The notes beneath the pieces are model-generated. The model had not been told where the DNA came from. It ran no database searches and worked only from the letters and a program-made list of their open reading frames with translations. A program made the translations under genes and the position numbers. Of a stretch of DNA of 64,000 nt, positions 58,026 through 64,000 are shown piece after piece; position 1 is the first letter of the stretch, and each line of letters opens with the position of its first letter. Source of the DNA: Neoarius graeffei (Eukaryota; Chordata; Actinopteri; Siluriformes; Ariidae); assembly GCF_027579695.1 (NCBI RefSeq), contig NC_083577.1:57611783-57675782 (forward strand), in the 5' to 3' direction.

Positions 58026-58352
58026 ACTTTTTACTCTTAAGTAATTAATTGGACGACTACTTTTTACTTGAGTAATATTATTCTAAAGTAATAATACTCT
58101 TACTTGAGTACAATTTTTGGCTACTCTACCCACCTCTGCATACACCCACCCACATTAAAAAAGAAATCAGATTAAAGATACATACAATTGGTTCTTCCAA
58201 TATTTCCAAATGTCAGAACAATATTGGGTATCACTTTCCTTAACACTAGTCAAACACATTATGATGGCATTTCTTGATACTGTTAACCTACATAAACTTG
58301 CCTTGCCTATGCAGGTGTGCAATCATAAGTGTAGATATTACAGACTACTTAC

Positions 58353-58477
58353 ACGTCCTCTAACGCCTCCTCTTCAGAGGCATCAAAGCTATCTTCATTG
58401 GAGTATTCTTCACTCGAAGTCTCGTCGTCGCTGTTATAAAGCGTCTCCAACACGCCTTCACGCGTACACGTCTCCAT
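58353..58477 (-). CDS. Orphan acidic first exon of unknown gene
   Basis: On the minus strand an ATG at 58477 opens a 125-base exon ending in a consensus donor (GTAAGT, GT at 58351-58352). It encodes about 42 residues, METCTREGVLETLYNSDDET followed by a very acidic Ser/Glu stretch. No transposon ends were recognised around it. Short acidic first exons of this sort occur in some transposase genes and in ordinary regulatory proteins. I do not recognise it and found no second exon, so it may be a real gene start, a relic, or chance. Confidence 0.4.
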
Positions 58478-58806
58478 TTTCTACTCGAAAACAACAACAA
58501 GGTCGTCTCCGAACCAAACAGACACCACGTGTAAAGGAATGGGAGGTATGGAACGGAACCACTGCCGCGACGAACAGTGACAACACTGCAGATGTGCGGT
58601 CACACATAGTGACCTCAGTATCCTCTCTCTTGGTCTACTTTCTTCTTCTTCGCTTCGTTTTCTTCTTGCTTCTTCTTTTGGATTGCCTGGCGGTCGCGTT
58701 ACTGCCCCCTCTGGTCTGGAGTGTGGGCTGAAGCGCTACCGTTTCTCTTTACTTATTATACAGGCATTACACAAGCGTGTCGTGGCCACACCAGAAAAAA
58801 AAAAGA
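58478..58806. other. Possible promoter flank of the orphan exon
   Basis: The sequence upstream of the acidic exon is pyrimidine-rich on the plus strand (TTCTTCTTCTTCG near 58641). A 173-codon plus-strand open frame crosses this area but ends in low-complexity Leu/Phe and overlaps the exon in antisense, so I did not call it. Confidence 0.35.
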
Positions 58807-59726
58807 GTATCACGCAGTGGCGGCTCCTGAATTTTTTTTTCAGGGGGGGCAATTTTCCCCGTTATGTCTACACGGACCGTAAATGTCCACAGGACTGAAG
58901 TAAATTGACCTAGGTAGCAAATCAATTGGCCGAACTTGTTTTTGCCTGGTAAATTCAGATATCAATATAGACAATATCTCTTCTCTCCACTAGGTGGCAA
59001 CACTGAACAAGTTAAAGGTGGCAAACTAAGGTAGCCTAGTAAACTAGACCCACCCGCCTAGCGGCCAAAAATATTTTTGCCTACGAGTGGCAAATATTCA
59101 CATTTAGTCTGGCTTGCCAGGCTAAAACTAAGGAAGATTCATTGTGAAGCCTTCAAAGCAAAACATCACAATCAATTAATATTACATTACTCATTTATTT
59201 TCTCATATTATTCCAGTATTCTATAATAAGTAGACACAAATTCTTAATTATAAACATATTCTAATTTCTTCAATTCTAAAGAATGCAATTAAAGTGGCAG
59301 GATATAAATCCAAAACAAGTGTTTATTTAAGTTTTGAAAAAGATGAAAAGCATAACCATCAAACAAACGTGTGCAGCTTAATTATGTGTTTTTTTTATAT
59401 GGAATTGCACCATTTTAACAACAAATAAGTCTAAATAAATTCTGCAGTTTTTTTTCCCAAGAATTCCTACAGAAAGCCATGCCTTAAAAGGAAATTTAAA
59501 GTATTACAAGCATGTCAATGAACACAAAAGGCTTTAGTTATTTAGCTATATACACACAAAGTTACACAAGGTTTTGTAGTCAGTGCAACTTGGCTTAACA
59601 AGTTGGAAAAAAGGTAAGGTGCTGCTGGCTCCAATGAACACATATACTGTACAATATATAAAAACTGAAAATATGCTTAATTTACACCAAGTTAGAGAGA
59701 ACTTGAGGCTACTGAAATATTCCAAG

Positions 59727-59788
59727 CATGGCAATGTTAAACTGCCATTGGTAAAACAAAAACATGGCAATGTTAAACTGCCATTGGT

Positions 59789-59836
<48 letters not shown>
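59727..59836. repeat. Short tandem duplication and (CA)n microsatellite
   Basis: ATGGCAATGTTAAACTGCCA occurs twice in tandem and is followed by a CA run of about 22 units. Confidence 0.9.
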
Positions 59837-59842
<6 letters not shown>

Positions 59843-59844
59843 AA

Positions 59845-60538
59845 CAGTGCTGGGAATAACGGCGTTAGAGTATAACGGCGTTACTAACGGAGCCACATTT
59901 TGGGTAACGGAATAATTACTTAGTTACTTAATCCATATTTGTATCGCCGTTACCGTTACTCGGGAAGTAACGTGATGCGTTACAATTTGATATGGGCGCC
60001 TTGACAACATGAGCATTGGCAACACGGTACCGCAATATATAATAATAATTATGTACCAATATGGCTTTTACATTCTCCCATTCACCCTTTGAATGCAAGA
60101 GAACAAATCGTGATTTGCTAAGATGTTCTAGGTGGGTGGAGTCGATTGTGTTTTCCCGCTACGCACACACGCGCACACAGAGATGGGGAAGAGACAATGG
60201 CAGCACCAAGCCGCAAAGTCGCATTTTCGAACTGGAAACACCGGCATAATTTCAGGCTGGTTGAAGTCAAAGGCAATAATGTTTATGTCCAATGCAAACT
60301 GTGCCCTGGAAACAAAGTTCTGTAAATGCGTTAGTAACTGCGTTACTTCACTAGAAAAGAACAGTTATCCTCGTTTATCTGTAAGCAAAAAAAAAAAAAA
60401 AGTAACGCAATAAATACTTTTCCTGGTAACTAGTTACTTTTCTAGTGAAGTAATGCAGTTACTAACGCAATTACTTTTTTGGAGAAGTAACTAGTACTTG
60501 TAACTAATTACTTTTTCAAAGTAATGTGCCCAGCACTG
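59845..60538 (+). mobile_element. hAT MITE nested in a larger hAT element, 694 bp
   Basis: The tips CAGTGCTGGG and CCCAGCACTG pair, and a perfect 8-bp target duplication, CTCACAAA, flanks it (59837-59844 and 60539-60546). Subterminal TAACGGCGTTA and GTAACTAGTTAC-like repeats are rich at both ends. It carries the start of a BED-finger protein at 60197. Confidence 0.92.
60197..60324 (+). pseudogene. BED-finger start of a hAT transposase, truncated
   Basis: ATG at 60197 gives MAAPSRKVAFSNWKHRHNFR, then VYVQCKLCPGNKVL and a stop. The Trp-x-His start and the CKLC pair fit a BED finger; the second half of the finger and the catalytic domain are absent. Confidence 0.75.
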
Positions 60539-60565
60539 CTCACAAACAACTTTTGCCTAGTAAAT

Positions 60566-60868
60566 TCAAATATCAGATATCACTGTACCGTCTGCTGTGC
60601 TACTTCCAGGGTGGAAGAGAACGCAAGGGTAGCAAAAAAGAGCATTGACTACATCACAGCCAGCTAGCCAAGTTTTCCGGTGGTACCAGTTCTTGTTAAA
60701 ACCTCTTGAGTAGGTCTTCTCCCCCTTCGTAGACACTTGCTTGATGTTTAAATTCGGTCTAGGAGGTCCTAGCTGTTTGATTGCCGTTTTCTCCTCATTG
60801 GTACAACGACTAAAGGGAACTTCTTTCAGAGACGCTATCGTATTGTTGCACTCAACACTTGCCGCCAT
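60566..60868 (-). pseudogene. TTF-type zinc-finger exon of a hAT (ZMYM1-like) transposase
   Basis: MAASVECNNTIASLKEVPFS starts at 60868. Then come LGPPRPNLNIKQVS, the stretch SRGFNKNWYHRKTWLAGCDV and NALFCYPCVLF, the TTF zinc-finger signature known from ZMYM1-like hAT proteins. The open frame ends at 60566 and the dimerisation and catalytic parts are missing. Confidence 0.8.
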
Positions 60869-60887
60869 CTTCATAGAATGTTCACAC

Positions 60888-60970
60888 ATTTCCCGCGCAA
60901 GTTGCATTTTCCAGCCCAAAATTATGTTCAAAACCCGCCAAAATGCACTTAAAACCAATCTGGCAACACT
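60888..60970 (-). repeat. Truncated copy of the 113-bp foldback family
   Basis: Minus-strand match to the 55278 element from GTGTTGCCAGAT through GGGCTGGAAAA; the second tip is missing. Confidence 0.7.
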
Positions 60971-61325
60971 TGCGCGGCGCAACAGGCGTATGACGTAAGC
61001 ACGCTGCTTGTGCAAGCACATAAAACCTAATAGAAAATGCATTGGGAGCATGATTTTCAAAAAAAACGTACGTACCATTAGTGTCAATGGGAGATTTTGG
61101 GGCAAATCTGAACCTGACAGAAATCGCCCCAAAAGGGCGTGGCTACACCAGGCGCGACCTTAGCCTGATTGGACAATGACATTACTGTTGGTAGTAGGAG
61201 TAGATTAAAAAAAAAAGCTCCCTCCCTGTTTGGGAGTGCGTCGCCCAAATCACCCCTATTAACGAGCCGCCAGTGGTATCACGTAATAACATGAAAAGAT
61301 TATTGATATAACAATATATTTTTCT

Positions 61326-61695
61326 CATCTCATTATCTCTAGCCGCTTTATCCTGTTCTACAGGGTCGCAGGCAAGCTGGAGCCTATCCCAGCTGACTAC
61401 GGGCGAAAGGCGGGGTACACCCTGGACAAGTCGCCAGGTCATCACAGGGCTGACACATAGACACAGACAACCATTCACACTCACATTCACACCTACGGTC
61501 AATTTAGAGTCACCAGTTAACCTAACCTGCATGTCTTTGGACTGTGGGGGAAACCGGAGCACCCGGAGGAAACCCACGCAGACACGGGGAGAACATGCAA
61601 ACTCCACACAGAAAGGCCCTCACCGGCCACGGGGCTCAAACCCGGACCTTCTTGCTGTGAGGCGGCAGTGCTAACCACTACACCACCGTGCCGCC
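61326..61695 (-). mobile_element. tRNA-derived SINE, long-tail type, minus orientation
   Basis: Full-length copy with a 12-bp target duplication, ATATATTTTTCT, at 61314-61325 and 61696-61707. It lies in an AT-rich stretch with ATTACGTGAAA and ATAACGTGATA inverted phrases on both sides. Confidence 0.92.
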
Positions 61696-61827
61696 ATATA
61701 TTTTTCTTATTATAACAATATGTTTTCACGTTATTACGTGAAATGTATCACTTTATAACGTGATAATTTGATTTCACGTGTTAACATGAACATTTCTATT
61801 GTTATAATGTGATAACTTTAAGCTCAT

Positions 61828-61902
61828 GAGAATAAACTGGGTAATATGGGGGGGTAATATGGGGAATAAATTGGGTAGTATTGAGAATAAACTGGGTAAT
61901 AT
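61828..61902 (+). repeat. 21-bp minisatellite, first block
   Basis: About three to four units of the same repeat as the main array, cut off from it by the insertion at 61903-62446. Confidence 0.85.
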
Positions 61903-62446
61903 ATATATTTTTTGTTAATTGCACTATATAAAAACTGTTTACACTTTATACATCTTTAATCTTTGATAGACTTCACTGCTACACTGTTTATACTGTCGTA
62001 TCTGCCATATTTATACTTACACTGAAAATTCTGCTCATACTGCTATTTATTTATTTATTTATACTGATAATTACTATACTGTCAGACTGCTGTTCCTGTT
62101 TACATTGTTCATTCTGTTTATATTGTCATTCGTCACATTTAAATTTATACCGTTAATTCTGTTCACACTGCCACATTTGCACTTTCTGGATTGCCACTGT
62201 CTTGTCTTTTCTTAGATAGCTTTACCTTGTGTGTGTAAACCCCTCCCCCCGGGTTCCCCCCCCCTTTTTTTCCTTTTTCCTTTTTATAGTTGATATCTTG
62301 TACCTATATTTTATATTTCATGTTTATTACTGTTTGCACTGCGGATAAGAGGGAAACGAAATTTCAATTCTCTGTATGTCCTGCACATATGGCATTATTG
62401 ACAATAAAGTTGACTTGAACTTCACTTGGACTTTTAACTTGAACTT
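61903..62446 (+). mobile_element. 5'-truncated LINE 3' end inserted in the minisatellite
   Basis: A 544-bp non-repeat segment begins in an AT-rich stretch and ends ACAATAAAGTTGACTTGAAC followed by degenerate ACTTG repeats, the kind of tail seen on fish LINE 3' ends. GTAATAT occurs at 61896-61902 and 62447-62453, a likely target duplication within the repeat unit. No coding region remains. Confidence 0.65.
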
Positions 62447-64000
62447 GTAATATGGGGAATAAACTGGGTAATATGGGGAATAAATTGGGTAGTATTGAGA
62501 ATAAACTGGGTGGTATGTGGAATAAACTGGGTAGAATGGAGAATAAACTGGGTAATATGGAGAATAAACTGGGTAATATGGGGAATAAACTGGGTAATAT
62601 GGGGAATAAACCGGGTAATATGTGGAATAAACCAGGTAATATGGGGAATAAACTGGGTAGTATGGGGAATAAACTGGGTAGTATGAGGAATAAACTGGGT
62701 AATATGGGGGGGGAACTGGGTGGTATGGGGAATAAACTGGGTAATATGGAGAATAAACTGGGTAGTATGGAGAATAAACTGGGTAATATAGGGAATAAAC
62801 TGGGTAATAAGGGGAATAACTGAGTAATATGGGGAATAAACTGGGTAATATGGGGAATAAACCAGGTAATATGGGGAATAAACTGGGTAGTATGAGGAAT
62901 AAACTGGGTGGTATGGGGAATAAACTGGGTGATATGGAGAAAAAACTGGGTGGTATGGGGAATAAACTGGGTAGTATTGAGAATATACTGGGTAATATGG
63001 GGAATAAATTGGGTAATATGGGGAATAAACTGGGTGATATGGAGAATAAATTGGGTAGTATTGAGAATAAACTGGGTAATATGGGGAATAAACTGGGTAA
63101 TATGGGGAATAAATTGGGTAGTATTGAGAATAAACTGGGTGGTATGTGAAATAAACTGGGTAGAATGGAGAATAAACTGGGTAATATGGAGAATAAACCA
63201 GGTAATATGGGGAATAAACTGGGTAGTATGGAGGGGGAACTGGGTGGTATGGGGAATAAACTGGGTAGAATGGAGAATAAACTGGGTAATATGGAGCATA
63301 AACTGGGTAATATGGGGAATAAACTGGGTAGTATGGAGAATAAACTGGGTAATATGGGGAATAAAGCAGGTAATATGGGGAATAAACTGGGTAGTATGAG
63401 GAATAAACTGGGTAATATGGGGAATAAACTGGGTAGTATGAGGAATAAACTGAGTAATATGGGAAATAAACTGAGTAATATGGGGAATAAACTGGGTAAT
63501 ATGGGGAATAAACTGGGTAATATGGGGAATAAAGCAGGTAATATGGGGAATAAACTGGGTAGTATGGGGAATAAACTGGGTAGAATGGTGAATAATCTGG
63601 GCAATATGGAGAATAAACTGGGTAGTATGGAGAATAAACTGGGTAATATAGAGAATAAACTGGGTAATATGGGGAATAAAGCAGGTAATATGGGGAATAA
63701 ACTGGGTAGTATGAGGAATAAACTGGGTAATATGGGGAATAAACTGGGTAGTATGAGGAATAAACTGAGTAATATGGGAAATAAACTGAGTAATATGGGG
63801 AATAAACTGGGTAATATGGGGAATAAACTGGGTAATATGGGGAATAAACTGGGTAATATGGGGAATAAAGCACGTAATATGGGGAATAAACTGGGTAGTA
63901 TGAGGAATAAACTGGGTAATATGGGGAATAAACCGGGTGGTATGGGGAATAAACTGGGTGATATGGGGAAAAAACTGGGTGGTATGGGGAATAAACTGGG
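62447..64000 (+). repeat. 21-bp minisatellite array, runs past the window edge
   Basis: About 74 tandem units with core AATAAACTGGGTAATATGGG fill the stretch to the last base. Variants include GGTAGTATG, GGTGGTATG, AATAAAGCAGGT and GAGAATAAACT. A block near 63361-63550 recurs 315 bp (15 units) later, showing higher-order duplication. Because 21 is a multiple of 3 and the unit lacks stops in several frames, long artificial open frames arise on both strands (heptads like NKLGNMG or LFPILPS). Confidence 0.95.

Larger units (their letters stand above)
54827..58138 (+). mobile_element. hAT element with BED-finger exon, left tip missing, with nested elements
   Basis: The right end is ACTCTACCCACCTCTG, the complement of CAGAGGTGGGTAGAGT, a familiar fish hAT tip. 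Subterminal ACTTGAGTA repeats occur at both ends (54828-54960 and 57600-58120), but the left tip itself is absent. A transposase first exon lies at 56268-56459. The rest of the transposase is missing. Nested elements are at 55112-56143, 55278-55390 and 57652-58025. Confidence 0.75.
58815..61275 (-). mobile_element. hAT element with TTF-finger exon, 2461 bp
   Basis: A perfect 8-bp target duplication, GTATCACG, flanks it (58807-58814 and 61276-61283), diagnostic of hAT. The left tip is CAGTGGCGGCTCCTG and the right tip pairs through GAGCCGCCA. Inside are a transposase first exon (60566-60868, minus), a 34-bp tandem duplication at about 59727-59790, a CA microsatellite (59791-59836), and a second, smaller hAT element (59845-60538). 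Confidence 0.88.

Noticed and set aside
58210..58731. 173-codon plus-strand frame
   Set aside because: It ends in a Leu/Phe-rich translation of a CTT repeat and runs antisense to the acidic exon; no known domain was seen.
62327..63873. Open frames of 425, 311 and 479 codons on the minus strand, and several on the plus strand
   Set aside because: They are products of the 21-bp tandem repeat, which keeps frame and lacks stops; several phases and both strands are open at once with pure heptad repeats. There is no sign of a gene.

Overview
This window looks like teleost fish genomic DNA. Three things point that way: one recognisable conserved vertebrate coding exon (tsc22d1, long isoform), a dense set of fish-type tRNA-derived SINEs, and a very large load of DNA transposons. 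I cannot name the species from the sequence; an ostariophysan such as a catfish is possible but unproven. Nothing here is bacterial, so operons, ribosome binding sites and CRISPR do not apply.

Layout. From 1 to 15.8 kb is non-coding DNA that should be intron 1 of tsc22d1 (minus strand), because the exon at 15,814-18,332 ends in a consensus splice donor and its leucine-zipper exons are not seen in the window. This intron holds Harbinger-like elements with TAA/TTA target duplications (646-1524, 7280-8653, 9536-10208), TTAA-flanked elements (2286-3046, 13150-15008), several SINEs and a palindromic Tc1 derivative (12023-12840) that split another SINE. The region 18.3-19.1 kb is the 5' UTR and promoter zone. 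From 19 to 29 kb there are SINEs and Tc1 relics, including a full-length but dead Tc1 element (24799-26392). At 29.7-32.1 kb lies an open 831-codon piggyBac-type transposase (minus) with all three catalytic aspartates, a C-terminal Cys-rich finger and an unusual repetitive tail.

From 33.0 to 42.9 kb I see one large decayed transposon with about 43-bp inverted ends. It carries two converging broken genes: a YqaJ-type nuclease (plus strand) and a THAP plus coiled-coil plus DDE transposase (minus strand). This is the arrangement known for ISL2EU-type elements of the PIF/Harbinger group. Four younger elements lie inside it: a head-to-head MITE pair, a 1-kb THAP-carrying element, another copy of the same MITE, and a Tc1 deletion derivative.

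From 43 to 50 kb there are twin Harbinger elements that keep the start of a MADF gene, a hAT element with an internal foldback, and a 1.6-kb hAT-like element. From 51.5 to 54.4 kb is a LINE 3' end split by three insertions. From 54.8 to 61.3 kb are two larger hAT elements (BED-finger exon, TTF-finger exon) with smaller elements nested in them. From 61.8 kb to the window end is a 21-bp minisatellite interrupted by a LINE 3' end.

How it fits together: apart from tsc22d1 and possibly a small orphan acidic exon at 58.4 kb, nearly all recognisable coding sequence is transposon-derived. Many of the non-autonomous elements keep exactly the promoter, start codon and first coding exon of their parent gene, often up to a splice donor. 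Target-site duplications allow the order of many insertions to be read directly.
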